A stretch of DNA of 46,420 nt from Clostridia bacterium. GTDB taxonomy: Bacteria; Bacillota; Clostridia; Oscillospirales; Acutalibacteraceae. The stretch lies in NCBI GenBank assembly GCA_017465085.1, contig JAFTWW010000047.1:1-46420 (forward strand), given 5' to 3'. The notes below the pieces were generated by a model. That model was not told where the DNA came from and did no database searches. It was given only the letters and a program-made list of their open reading frames with translations. Below, in pieces: positions 1 to 8,403 of the stretch (within the stretch, counting starts at the first letter, position 1; each line of letters opens with the position of its first letter). Both the position numbers and the translations under genes were made by a program.

Positions 1-120
1 ACTCATAACTCATAACTCAATATAAATCCGTGCGAAGCACACCAAAACTATTCGCAAAGCGAATATCATAACATTGCCGCAGGCACTTCATAACTCATAA
101 CTCATAACTCAATATATTTC
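1..120. repeat. mini-hairpin / ATAACTC repeat array
   Basis: Gene-free stretch of reiterated CATAACT units enclosing three perfect short hairpins with 3-nt loops: GTGCgaaGCAC (30-40), ATTCGCaaaGCGAAT (50-64) and TGCCgcaGGCA (75-85). The same style of hairpin and spacer recurs at 7236-7499 and 9210-9390. No coding potential is seen. It probably belongs to a dispersed non-autonomous repeat family; its function is unknown. Confidence 0.75.
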
Positions 121-142
121 CTCCTTCGTTGGCGGAATAACA

Positions 143-220
143 AAAATTTCACAAAATTTCACAAATCTTATGAAATTTTACTATATTTTCCTTGACATTC
201 ATAAGAAAACATATTAAAAT
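143..220 (+). promoter_or_regulatory. sigma-A promoter with upstream direct repeats for the 1643-aa secreted protein
   Basis: A near-consensus promoter is visible: TTGACA at 192-197, a 17-bp spacer, and TAAAAT at 215-220. Just upstream of the -35 box are two direct copies of AAAATTTCAC (143-152, 153-162) and one inverted core, GAAATTTT (172-179). Repeats in this position suggest an activator site; that is inference. About 110 nt of untranslated leader precede the ATG at 332. Confidence 0.65.
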
Positions 221-331
221 AAGATAGAATAAAATTACTATCGGTGTATTGTATCCATTTTTAGTAAAAACCGCGCATAATTTTATTTTACATATATCGA
301 TATTTAATTAATTAAAAAAGGAGAAAACAGA

Positions 332-3300
332 ATGAAAAAGCAAATTTTCAAACTAACCTCAATCCTTCTGGCGATGGTAATGGTATTTACTATGTTTAGT
401 ATCATGCCCATCTCCGCTGAGGAAACGACTGTAGATTTAGCAACCGCAGTCGCTAACCTCAAAACTGCATGGAAAAACCTTTCGTATAAAGATTATGCGG
501 AAACCAGCAGTATATCTTATTATAATGGAGCAGGAGGTGGCTTTGGCGGTCAGGAAGGCTATGAATATGTCGGCACAGATGCTCCCGCAGATTCTGTGGA
601 TAACTATACCTTCACCGTTACTTCTACACCTGCAACAATAGTTTATTCTAACGAAACCGCATCTGATGCTAACAGATCCAAGATGTCAAACTATAAGATG
701 ACCGATATTGAGGGTATCTATTTCTATTATAAATCTGAAGCAGACCTTACCCTCTCAGAAATGTATCTTTATTATAACTCTGGTGCAAACACAGGTTCAT
801 CTCGTTTCTGGAACACAGCTACATATACCCTTCCCTCCACCAATGGTGAATGGAAATTGTTTGATTTTGTAGATTTCCTTAAATCTACCGATTGCACTTG
901 GGAAGATCTTGCTTCTACCAGAGCTGAAGCAGGTTATTATTACATTTCACGTATAGCATTGCCCGTATCCGCAGCGAGCGATACTGCCGTTTCCTTTGGT
1001 AATGTATATTTCGTTGCTGATAAAAATATCGCTAACGCCGATTCTCTTGCCGATTATGAGTGGTATGATAAGGCAGTTGCTGTTGACCCCGCAACCTTAA
1101 ATGCTGAGTATAATGATGCTGAGGATAGCGCTACCTGGCAGGCATTTGTTTCTGCCCGTGAAGCAGTTCTTGCTTGCTCTGCCGAAGCTGCTGAGGCAAG
1201 GCTTAGAGTTGCTGCTGAAAAAATGCTCACCTCAGAAACAACATATTCTAAGCCCATTGAATCAGGCAGAAAATATATTGCTTATGAGACCTCTGCTAAT
1301 GACGTTGATCTCTATGGTGATGTTTATCAGAATGATTATGTTCTCCCTGCTCAGACCTCTTTGGCTAACATTGGTAACCTTACCTCAAGCGTTTGGTTCT
1401 CCACCCTCGCTCCAGGCACCGCAGGTGCATCAACAAGCAGCGCTGACTCTACTAACTATTTCGGCGATATGGGCGAAAATCCCTATATCACCGTTAAGAT
1501 TGAAAGCATTGATAACTTAACTGCGGGCCAACCCGCTCAGTTAGGCTTTGGTATGCGCCTCGATTGCTCAAGCTTCGGCGGCAGTGGTACGACGAACACC
1601 TACTCAAAATATTATTTAGATGTTGAAGAAGGTAAGGAATATAAGATTTATCTTAATGATGTTCTTACCAATATAGCTATGGATAATGTTGAAGGTGGCA
1701 TTCAGTATCAGGATATATTTGATGCTTGGAAGACCAATTCTAAGGCCAGCGCCACCTCTAATAAATTCTTTGCCAGAATCTTTATTTTGGCTGCATTAAA
1801 TGCTCAGATTACTGTTGATGTTGGTTCTATCGTTGATGCTCCCAGCTACGAAATCACCTCCACCAAAACAGGCGCTGAATTTGTAGCCGAAATGGCAGCC
1901 CTTGATATAAGCACATTTGGTAATACTGCTGAGTTCGAGGCAGCCCTTACTATAGCTTTAGAAGAATTCCCCGAGGCAGCTGCTCTTGTAGCCGTTGAGA
2001 AACTAAGAACTGCTGCAACTGAAATGGTAACAAGCCAGCCTTCTTATGCATATCCCATCATGCAGGGAAGAACAGGCGTTACCATGACCGCTACCAACGA
2101 TTCATATAGCGAGTTTGGTGATTACTATTACGAGTTAACCTTACCAAACTACGGTAAGTCAATAAATGCTTCTATCGGCACTAACAGTATTTGGATTCAA
2201 ACTCAAGTTGTTAGCGGTAATGATACGCTTTATTTCGGCGATATGGGAACCGATCCTTATTTCACCGTTGAGGTTTCTTCAACAGGCACTGCCACTCAAG
2301 GAACTCTTGGTTTCTTCCTTAGAATGTGTGGAACAGGCGCTGGTGACTATACCTCTGGCTATACAAAGACCGTTGTAGCAGGTAACACCTATAAGATTTA
2401 TATTAAGGATATCCTTGAAGCTACTAACGGCACAGCTTTTGCTGATTGGGAAACCGAATCAAAAGCAGGCGGAAGCTATTACGGCGGCCTCTTTGTAATG
2501 GGCGCAGTCGATGCAGATATAACTGCTAAGGTAGGCTCTGTTATTAGCAAAACTTATTATACGATTCCCGAAGATGTTGCAGCTTTAACAGGTGAAAATT
2601 TTGTTAAAGCAATGGCAAGTCTTGATATAAGTACATTCGGTAACACCGCTTCTTTCGAAGCCGCTCTTGAAGCTGCTTTGGTGCAGTACCCCGAGGTTAA
2701 GAAAGAATTTGCTGTTAATCAGTTAAGAGTAGCAGCTGCTAAAATGACAACAGGCATAAACTGTTCAGCTCCTTACCCGGGCGGTTATTATAGTAGTGCT
2801 CGTGTAAACTTCTCAGATATAACCTATTACACTGAAAGCGATGCTGAATATGCAATCTTCGGCTCTGCTAAGTCCCCTGAACATACTCTTCCTGTTCAGT
2901 CGGGCAGGACCTTGAAAGGTATTTGGATGACCGGCGCAGTAGGTAATGCAAGCGCTAACGCTATGTATCTTTATGATTACGGCGTAACCAATGATACCTA
3001 CTTCACCGTTAGGGTTGTATCCGTAGCAAATGCTTCTGCTTCTCCCGCTCTTAATTTCTATACTCGTCATCATAAGAATAGCGCTCAGACCGACCCTTCA
3101 GGTGTTTATACCGTATCGAACGTTGTTGCAGGCGGCGAATATAAGATTTATATTAAGGATCTCCTAGCTTCTAACAGCATCGCCCTTTCTGACCTTACTA
3201 GTGGCACAGGAAACTATATTGATTTCTTCGCAATGCAGGCAGGCGGATGCGATATCACCGTTGAGGTTGGCGAAGCAATTACTACCGCTTTTTATGAGCC

Positions 3301-5263
3301 TTCTGATAAAACAGGCGTTGATTTCGTAGCCGAAATGGCAACCCTTGATAGAACTGGTTTTGGTAATACTGAAGAATTTGAAACTGCTCTTGCAGTAGCT
3401 CTTGAGTGTTATCCCGAAGTTAGCGAGGCAATCGAAGCGGCTAACGCTTCTAAGGAGCTTAAAGAGGCTTGGAAGAGCCTTACCTACATTCCTCAGCAGA
3501 TAAACACCGCTCCCTTAAGAGGATATCAGACTGGTGGCTCCTCTGCATCCAAAACCATATTTGTTGATGGTGATGATGCAAGTAAGGGATACCTTGACCC
3601 TGATACTTCAACAGACGTTGGCACTGCATATAAGTTCCCCGTAGCCGATTATAAGGATTTGAATGGCGTTTCCACCCCATATGAGTGGTTCGTTTGGGGC
3701 AATGTTGGCTCTAATATCTTTATCAAGGATAAAATGTCATCCTTCGGTTTCTGGTATAAGTCTGAGGCTCAGATTACCAGTATACGTGTTATTGCTCAGG
3801 CAAGCACCTATCTTACTACTAATGGCGGTGTTCTGCCTGCAACTGGCGGTGAATGGAAATTCATTACTCTTGAAGAGCTTGCGGGTACAACTGTTTGGAA
3901 TAATTTCCTCGCTAATGCTAATTTAACCGATATTTCCGATTTCAGACTTATGTTTACCAACTCCACCGCAAGATCTACCGAGCTTTATTTTGGCGATTTG
4001 GTAGTTTATGGTAAGGATGAGCAGATTGATGGTATTGATACCTGGTCTGATATTGAGCTTGCAGAAAAATCCGCTAATATTGATTTCTCAGTATATGAGG
4101 AAAATGCAGATCTTGTAAACACCATCACAACCTGCTCTGAGATACTTAACGCTTACTATGCTAGTAACCTTTTAGCTCAGGATGTTATTGATAGCGCGGC
4201 TAACCTTAATAAGTATCTCTACTTAAAGCCCGTTACCACCATCACTAAGTATACTGATGATCCCGCTACCAGCGAGATTAAGACCAATCTTTACGGTGCT
4301 TCTGATAATGGTGACTACACCGCTAAAATCAATACAGTTGATTTTGGTAGTGAGTCCTGTTCACCTTACGGTGGCGCGGTTGTTTACGAAACCAATGCTC
4401 CTCTCACCTTAGCCGAGATCGATGATATTTATTTCTCATATAAGTTTGAAAATACCGTTATCGGTACTAAGCTTAATGAAAATAATGAACCGATATTAAC
4501 AAATAGCGGCGCTCGTATTTGGTTCTATAATGAGGACTTCTATAGAGAAGACTATAAGACCGATTCTGAAACAGGCGATTATGTTCTTGATGAGGAAAAC
4601 AATAAGATTGTTACCAAGACGTATGATGAGTGGCATTGCGGTATGGAAGCTTATGGAACTACCAGATGGTTACCCATTACAGGTGATACGGCAGGTTGGG
4701 AAGAAACCTCCCTTGCAACTATCTTCGGCGATGATTGGAAGACCGTATATTTAGAATATCTCAATGCGAACACTGTAGGCATAACCTATACCGAGGAAAA
4801 CACCACCATCTCCAAGATGGCTCTTGGCTTTAACGGCGCAGGCATCGATGGCGATTATGCCGATATAACCTTAGGTTCAATGTTTGTTGAGCGCGCAGGT
4901 GGCGATTTCACCATCACCGCAACCGCAGAGGAACCCGCTGAAGTATTGGATCAGGCTCTTAACCTTGACCTTACAGGCGTTAAGAAGTCAGTAGCTGATG
5001 AGTTCAAGACCTTAGTTAAGGAACTCGCTGATGCTACTAATACCGAAATCATTAGCGGCAAGTTCATTGCTGGTAACTATGGCGGCGCGGTTTCCCTCGT
5101 TGACTTAAGCTTACTTTCCCGTTATGTAGATGCCGTTGCGGCTGGTACCGAAGCTGATTTCCTTGCGAACAACTTCATAGCTCTTGACGGTGCAGATATT
5201 AACGAAGATGGCCTAATCAACGATGATGATGTAGTTGCCCTCCGCGTATATCTCTTGGGATAA
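332..5263 (+). CDS. secreted modular repeat protein with C-terminal dockerin-like module (1643 aa)
   Basis: Large extracellular protein of unrecognised family. The start follows an AAAGGAG ribosome binding site 8 nt upstream. Residues 1-30 form a signal peptide (basic start, hydrophobic core, cleavage near ISAEE). Residues 40-245 form a beta-rich module with FYYKS and GEWK motifs. Three copies of a ~240-residue module (about 304-565, 567-805, 807-1050) each end in a helical segment with FGNT..FE.AL. Residues 1054-1235 resemble the first module, and another beta-rich domain follows (about 1300-1540). The C terminus looks like a type I dockerin: the last 24 residues hold a canonical calcium loop (D1622, N1624, D1626, G1627, N1630, D1633). 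The preceding half (about 1580-1600) keeps the DLSLLSRY helix but has lost two loop aspartates. No catalytic domain is recognised. It could be a glycan-binding or scaffold-associated protein. Related modules occur in the proteins starting at 35926 and 45674. Confidence 0.8.
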   Translation: MKKQIFKLTSILLAMVMVFTMFSIMPISAEETTVDLATAVANLKTAWKNLSYKDYAETSSISYYNGAGGGFGGQEGYEYVGTDAPADSVDNYTFTVTSTPATIVYSNETASDANRSKMSNYKMTDIEGIYFYYKSEADLTLSEMYLYYNSGANTGSSRFWNTATYTLPSTNGEWKLFDFVDFLKSTDCTWEDLASTRAEAGYYYISRIALPVSAASDTAVSFGNVYFVADKNIANADSLADYEWYDKAVAVDPATLNAEYNDAEDSATWQAFVSAREAVLACSAEAAEARLRVAAEKMLTSETTYSKPIESGRKYIAYETSANDVDLYGDVYQNDYVLPAQTSLANIGNLTSSVWFSTLAPGTAGASTSSADSTNYFGDMGENPYITVKIESIDNLTAGQPAQLGFGMRLDCSSFGGSGTTNTYSKYYLDVEEGKEYKIYLNDVLTNIAMDNVEGGIQYQDIFDAWKTNSKASATSNKFFARIFILAALNAQITVDVGSIVDAPSYEITSTKTGAEFVAEMAALDISTFGNTAEFEAALTIALEEFPEAAALVAVEKLRTAATEMVTSQPSYAYPIMQGRTGVTMTATNDSYSEFGDYYYELTLPNYGKSINASIGTNSIWIQTQVVSGNDTLYFGDMGTDPYFTVEVSSTGTATQGTLGFFLRMCGTGAGDYTSGYTKTVVAGNTYKIYIKDILEATNGTAFADWETESKAGGSYYGGLFVMGAVDADITAKVGSVISKTYYTIPEDVAALTGENFVKAMASLDISTFGNTASFEAALEAALVQYPEVKKEFAVNQLRVAAAKMTTGINCSAPYPGGYYSSARVNFSDITYYTESDAEYAIFGSAKSPEHTLPVQSGRTLKGIWMTGAVGNASANAMYLYDYGVTNDTYFTVRVVSVANASASPALNFYTRHHKNSAQTDPSGVYTVSNVVAGGEYKIYIKDLLASNSIALSDLTSGTGNYIDFFAMQAGGCDITVEVGEAITTAFYEPSDKTGVDFVAEMATLDRTGFGNTEEFETALAVALECYPEVSEAIEAANASKELKEAWKSLTYIPQQINTAPLRGYQTGGSSASKTIFVDGDDASKGYLDPDTSTDVGTAYKFPVADYKDLNGVSTPYEWFVWGNVGSNIFIKDKMSSFGFWYKSEAQITSIRVIAQASTYLTTNGGVLPATGGEWKFITLEELAGTTVWNNFLANANLTDISDFRLMFTNSTARSTELYFGDLVVYGKDEQIDGIDTWSDIELAEKSANIDFSVYEENADLVNTITTCSEILNAYYASNLLAQDVIDSAANLNKYLYLKPVTTITKYTDDPATSEIKTNLYGASDNGDYTAKINTVDFGSESCSPYGGAVVYETNAPLTLAEIDDIYFSYKFENTVIGTKLNENNEPILTNSGARIWFYNEDFYREDYKTDSETGDYVLDEENNKIVTKTYDEWHCGMEAYGTTRWLPITGDTAGWEETSLATIFGDDWKTVYLEYLNANTVGITYTEENTTISKMALGFNGAGIDGDYADITLGSMFVERAGGDFTITATAEEPAEVLDQALNLDLTGVKKSVADEFKTLVKELADATNTEIISGKFIAGNYGGAVSLVDLSLLSRYVDAVAAGTEADFLANNFIALDGADINEDGLINDDDVVALRVYLLG

Positions 5264-5285
5264 TTAAATCCTTAAAACAAAACAA

Positions 5286-5316
5286 AAACCACCGAGTCCC
5301 TCGGTGGTTTTTTTGT
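5286..5316 (+). terminator. intrinsic terminator after the dockerin-like protein
   Basis: Perfect 11-bp stem, AAACCACCGAG and its complement around a 3-nt loop, followed by a run of seven or more T. It ends the transcript of the 1643-aa protein. Confidence 0.9.
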
Positions 5317-5476
5317 TGCCATAAAAAGCATATTGTGGTAGAATATATTCGGTGATGAGATGGTGTTACCCAATAGAAATCATAACAGATTAGAAAATTT
5401 TGATTATAGTAAAAAAGGTGCGTATTTTATTACAATATGTTCTAAGGATAGAAAAAAGCTTTTATCAAAAATCAAC

Positions 5477-5561
5477 GTAGGGACAGGCGAAACTCTCCTA
5501 TTAGGAGAGATGTCGCAAAGCGACAGAGAGGTAATGGCGAAGCCGTAACCTCGACTGTCCG
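5477..5561. repeat. REP-like motif split by a triple-hairpin insertion
   Basis: Outer arms are GTAGGGACAGGCG (5477-5489) and CGACTGTCCG (5552-5561). Between them lie three consecutive hairpins: CTCTCCTAtTAGGAGAG (5493-5509), TGTCGCaaaGCGACA (5511-5525) and a GAGGT...ACCTC stem with a gaa loop (5528-5552). The uninterrupted motif occurs inverted at 5696-5722 with only 4 nt between the arms, so about 58 bp look inserted. Confidence 0.8.
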
Positions 5562-5695
5562 CAAACGGAATTATTATATCACGGGAAAATTGCCGAGAAA
5601 TATATAAATCAATTAAATGATTTTTATGATGATATTTCGGTTGATAAATATGCTATAATGCCTGACCATATTCATTTATTGATTACAATCCGCAA

Positions 5696-5722
5696 CGGAC
5701 AGTCGGGGACGCCTGTCCCTAC
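5696..5722. repeat. intact inverted copy of the REP-like motif inside the RAYT gene
   Basis: CGGACAGTCG (5696-5705), a 4-nt gap and CGCCTGTCCCTAC (5710-5722). This is the reverse complement of the two arms at 5477-5489 and 5552-5561. It is 27 bp, a multiple of three, so it is read through as part of the transposase frame. Confidence 0.8.
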
Positions 5723-5921
5723 GGTAAAATTAAATAATAAAAATTCCACCATTGCAAAATTTGTTGGCACGTTCAAAAGATTTTGCAACAAGGAGTATGG
5801 AGAAAATATTTGGCAACCGAGATATTACGACCACATAATCCGCAACCAGATGGATTATAACGAGGCCTTTGAATATATCGAAAACAACCCTCAAAAATGG
5901 CTAACCACACATAATATGTAG

Positions 5922-6029
5922 GGAACGGCCTATGTGCCGTTCCGTGATTTACATCCGTTCGCCGCGCGAACACCGAAATTATTCATTATTCAATATTCAT
6001 TATTCATTCGCAACGGTGTCCGCACCGTT
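5922..6029. repeat. three REP-like hairpins downstream of the RAYT
   Basis: GGAACGGC/GCCGTTCC (5922-5943), GTTCGCcgcGCGAAC (5957-5971) and AACGGTGtccgCACCGTT (6012-6029), separated by ATTCATTATT-type AT-rich spacers. They lie between the RAYT stop and the malic enzyme ribosome binding site. They are likely substrates or relics of RAYT activity (inference). Confidence 0.7.
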
Positions 6030-6058
6030 CCGTAAAAAAACAAAAGGCAGGAAAATAT

Positions 6059-7231
6059 ATGAGCATTTACGAAAAATCACTTGAATTACATAACGAATTA
6101 AAGGGCAAAATCGAGGTTATCTCACGTGTCACGGTGGATAGCAGCGAGGCGCTCTCCTTGGCCTACACCCCAGGTGTTGCCGAGCCCTGCCGTCAGATTG
6201 CGGATGATATAAATAATTCCTACGAATTAACAAGGCGAAGCAACCTAATAGCCGTTATAACCGATGGCTCCGCCGTACTGGGCCTTGGTGATATCGGCGC
6301 CGAGGCGGGTATGCCCGTTATGGAGGGCAAGTGCGTTTTGTTTAAGGAGTTTGCAGGGGTGGATGCTTTCCCCATATGCCTTAAAACCAACGATGTTGAT
6401 GAGATTGTAAGAACGATATATCTGATGTCGGGTAGCTTTGGCGGTATAAACCTTGAGGATATTTCCGCCCCCCGTTGCTTTGAGATTGAAAAAAGGCTTA
6501 AAGAGATATGCGATATTCCCGTTTTCCACGATGATCAGCACGGCACCGCCATAGTTGTTGCCGCCGCGCTGATTAACGCCCTCAAGCTTGTTAAAAAGGA
6601 GATAGGGGAGATAAAGTGCGTTATAAACGGCGCAGGCGCCGCAGGCACCGCCATTGGTGAGCATCTGCTCAAAATCGGCGTTAAAAACCTTGTTATGTGC
6701 GATAAGTTCGGCGCCATTGCAAAGGGTGATAATAGCTTAAGCGACGCCCACAAGCGCCTTAGCCTTATTACCAACCCCAATTGTGAGAGGGGAGCCCTTG
6801 CCGATGTTTTAAGGGGCGCTGATGTGTTTATTGGCGTTTCCGCCCCCGATATCGTTACCGAGGATATGGTGGCCTCTATGAATAAGGATGCCATCGTTTT
6901 TCCAATGGCAAATCCCAACCCCGAAATTAAGCCACAGCTTGCAAAGGCCGCGGGAGCAAGAATTGTGGGTACAGGCAGGTCTGATTTCCCGAATCAGATA
7001 AATAATGTTTTAGCCTTTCCTGGTATTTTCCGCGGCGCCCTTGATGTGAGAGCAAGTGATATTAACAACCAAATGAAGATGGCGGCCTCCTTGGCGATTG
7101 CCTCCTTAGTATCCGATGAAGAGCTAAATGAAGAATATATTCTTCCCAAAGCCTTTGATAAGCGTATAGCTCCCACCGTAGCCGAAGCGGTGGCCAAAGC
7201 CGCAAGGGAATCGGGCGTTGCGAGAATATAA
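6059..7231 (+). CDS. NAD(P)-dependent malic enzyme (oxaloacetate-decarboxylating)
   Basis: Cytoplasmic enzyme converting malate to pyruvate and CO2 with reduction of NAD(P). At 390 residues it has the usual length of the short bacterial form. Family motifs seen in order: YTPGVAEPC with the catalytic tyrosine region, the conserved lysine in MEGKCVLFKEFAG, the metal-binding ED in NLEDISAPRCFEIE, DDQHGTA, and a Rossmann glycine motif in INGAGAAG. A later GTGRSDFPNQINN motif is also typical. The ATG follows an AAGGCAGG site. The gene stands alone, flanked on both sides by repeat arrays, and has no obvious operon partner. Cofactor preference (NAD or NADP) cannot be read with confidence. Confidence 0.93.
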   Translation: MSIYEKSLELHNELKGKIEVISRVTVDSSEALSLAYTPGVAEPCRQIADDINNSYELTRRSNLIAVITDGSAVLGLGDIGAEAGMPVMEGKCVLFKEFAGVDAFPICLKTNDVDEIVRTIYLMSGSFGGINLEDISAPRCFEIEKRLKEICDIPVFHDDQHGTAIVVAAALINALKLVKKEIGEIKCVINGAGAAGTAIGEHLLKIGVKNLVMCDKFGAIAKGDNSLSDAHKRLSLITNPNCERGALADVLRGADVFIGVSAPDIVTEDMVASMNKDAIVFPMANPNPEIKPQLAKAAGARIVGTGRSDFPNQINNVLAFPGIFRGALDVRASDINNQMKMAASLAIASLVSDEELNEEYILPKAFDKRIAPTVAEAVAKAARESGVARI

Positions 7232-7235
7232 AAAG

Positions 7236-7313
7236 AGTTATGAGTTTAGAGTTATGAATTCGGCTTCGCCGAACGTTATGAGTTACAAAAAAGGCTCCCT
7301 CTGACGAGGGAGC
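7236..7313. repeat. 78-bp direct repeat, left copy
   Basis: Reads identically to 7422-7499. It holds AGTTATGAG spacers, a perfect hairpin TTCGGCttcGCCGAA (7259-7273), and the GGCTCCCT...AGGGAGC end of the MITE-like element. Confidence 0.85.
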
Positions 7314-7397
7314 TGGCAAAACCGTAGGTTTTGACTGAGGGAGAGAAATACTACCCCTCAGCCGCCTGCGGCGTCAGCTCCCCTGACAAGTGGAGCC
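7293..7397. mobile_element. MITE-like non-autonomous element (105 bp)
   Basis: Begins GGCTCC and ends GGAGCC, with imperfect 21-bp terminal inverted repeats (15 of 21 positions match). Each end is itself a hairpin. Inside are further stems, CAAAACCgtaGGTTTTG and CCGCctGCGG, so the whole element can fold. It carries no coding sequence. Similar GGCTCCC...GGGAGC elements are, from general knowledge, abundant in gut Oscillospirales genomes. No transposase for it is visible here. Confidence 0.65.
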
Positions 7398-7421
7398 TAC
7401 CGCTGCGGCGGGGAAATTATA

Positions 7422-7499
7422 AGTTATGAGTTTAGAGTTATGAATTCGGCTTCGCCGAACGTTATGAGTTACAAAAAAGGCTCCCTCTGACGAGGGAGC
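7422..7499. repeat. 78-bp direct repeat, right copy
   Basis: Identical to 7236-7313. Its terminal GGCTCCCT...AGGGAGCC hairpin serves as the bidirectional terminator described at 7472-7507. The two copies bracket about 108 bp that include most of the MITE-like element. Confidence 0.85.
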
Positions 7500-7507
7500 C
7501 TTTTTTT
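7472..7507 (-). terminator. bidirectional intrinsic terminator built from a repeat end
   Basis: Hairpin 7479-7500 (GGCTCCCTC...GAGGGAGCC) with an A run on its left and seven T on its right, so it can stop transcripts from either strand. It lies directly after the stop codon of the minus-strand glycosylase. The stem is the end of the MITE-like repeat. Confidence 0.75.
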
Positions 7508-8336
7508 ACTTATTATTCAGGTTATTTCTCGCGTAAAAGAAGATATATTGCTGAACAATTCCCGCATAAGCGGTAGCGCATTCGGGTAGCTCTCCGCCGA
7601 AAAGCTCCTCCATGGCCCTTTTTATCCATACATCGCGGGGGAATGCCTCTATGTGACCAAGACCGAAAAGCAAGGCGCAATCGGCAACCTTGGGGCCCAC
7701 GCCCTTTATCTTCATAAGGGTGTTGCGAGCAGTTTCGAAATCGGTGGATTTAAGGCTTTCTAAATCAATCTCTCCGCTAGCAACCTTTTTTGCCGCATCA
7801 ATAATATATTTGGCGCGAAATCCCGCCCTTAAGAAGCCAAGCTCCTCGGCGGTGAGCTTGCTTATTGTGGCGGCATCGGGGAAGGTGTAGCCCTCACCGC
7901 ATTTCTCGCCATAGCCCTCGCAAAGCCGCTCAATAATACCCTTAATTCGCGGAATATTGTTGTTCTGCGAAATAATAAAGGAGCAAAGCGCTTCCCAAGG
8001 GTCCTGATTAAGTATTCTGATACCGCTGCCATATTGGGCGGCTTTTTTTATGGTTTCGTTAACACTGATATTTTCGATAATCTCACCGTAATCGCGGTCA
8101 AGATCAAAGTAGTTCCGCCAGATTTCCTCAAAATCCTTACGGTCGCTGCCCGAAATAATAAGGCAATCGCCCTTGAATTCAAGCTCAATATATCGGTTTT
8201 TTGCAACTCCGTGCCAAACCCCGTTTTCCTTTGGAGCAAAACGGAATGCCTGACCGCAGTCAAGAGTCTGGGCAAGGTCAAAATTGCGGACGTTCTTTAT
8301 ATAAACCTTGTTATCACAAAAATCTGCTTCAAACAT
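7506..8336 (-). CDS. ogg: 8-oxoguanine DNA glycosylase / AP lyase (Ogg family)
   Basis: Base-excision repair enzyme that removes 8-oxoguanine and nicks the abasic site. The ATG at 8336 is chosen because a GAGGTG site lies 6 nt upstream; the longer reading would use TTG. The 276-residue protein has an N-terminal OGG_N-like part (FDLAQTLDCGQAFRF), then the HhH-GPD domain. In the helix-hairpin-helix IKGVGPKVADC, K216 is the expected Schiff-base lysine, and D235 in FPRDVW is the expected catalytic aspartate. SFIISQNNNIPRI matches the family's minor-groove contact region. It is divergently transcribed from the DUF6062 gene with 67 bp between the starts. It could loosely be grouped with AlkA, but the lysine favours Ogg. 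Confidence 0.9.
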   Translation of the reverse strand: MFEADFCDNKVYIKNVRNFDLAQTLDCGQAFRFAPKENGVWHGVAKNRYIELEFKGDCLIISGSDRKDFEEIWRNYFDLDRDYGEIIENISVNETIKKAAQYGSGIRILNQDPWEALCSFIISQNNNIPRIKGIIERLCEGYGEKCGEGYTFPDAATISKLTAEELGFLRAGFRAKYIIDAAKKVASGEIDLESLKSTDFETARNTLMKIKGVGPKVADCALLFGLGHIEAFPRDVWIKRAMEELFGGELPECATAYAGIVQQYIFFYARNNLNNK

Positions 8337-8403
8337 TTTTTCACCTCGGTATTCCAATTATATCATTTTTATGTTACAATATCAAGATGAAAGGATTGAT
8401 TTT

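Larger units (their letters stand above)
5360..5921 (+). pseudogene. REP-associated tyrosine transposase (RAYT, Y1/IS200-like), frameshifted by a hairpin insertion
   Basis: Two pieces of one RAYT are seen in different frames. The N-terminal piece starts at 5360 (PNRNHNRLENFDYS, then GAYFITICSKDRK). The C-terminal piece carries the HUH motif in PDHIHLL, the KRFCNKEYGENIWQ and YDHIIRN motifs, and the probable catalytic tyrosine in EYIENNP. RAYTs are single-strand endonucleases that act on REP hairpins. The frame shifts by +1 exactly where an extra 58 bp of hairpins sits inside a 27-bp motif. Removing the 58 bp restores one 167-codon frame reading VGTGVPDCPQTELLYHGKIA across the junction. The gene is therefore probably inactive unless translated by recoding. 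Genomic REP-like hairpins lie on both sides (5493-5552, 5922-6029). Confidence 0.85.

Noticed and set aside
1101-1520. Long overlapping frames inside the 1643-aa gene and inside the 2525-aa gene, on both strands
   Set aside because: They lack ribosome binding sites and recognisable motifs, and the main frames have signal peptides and domain repeats; these are shadows of repetitive coding DNA.
6245-6664. 139-residue minus-strand frame inside the malic enzyme gene
   Set aside because: The plus strand encodes a complete, motif-intact malic enzyme here; the opposite frame has no start signal or similarity.
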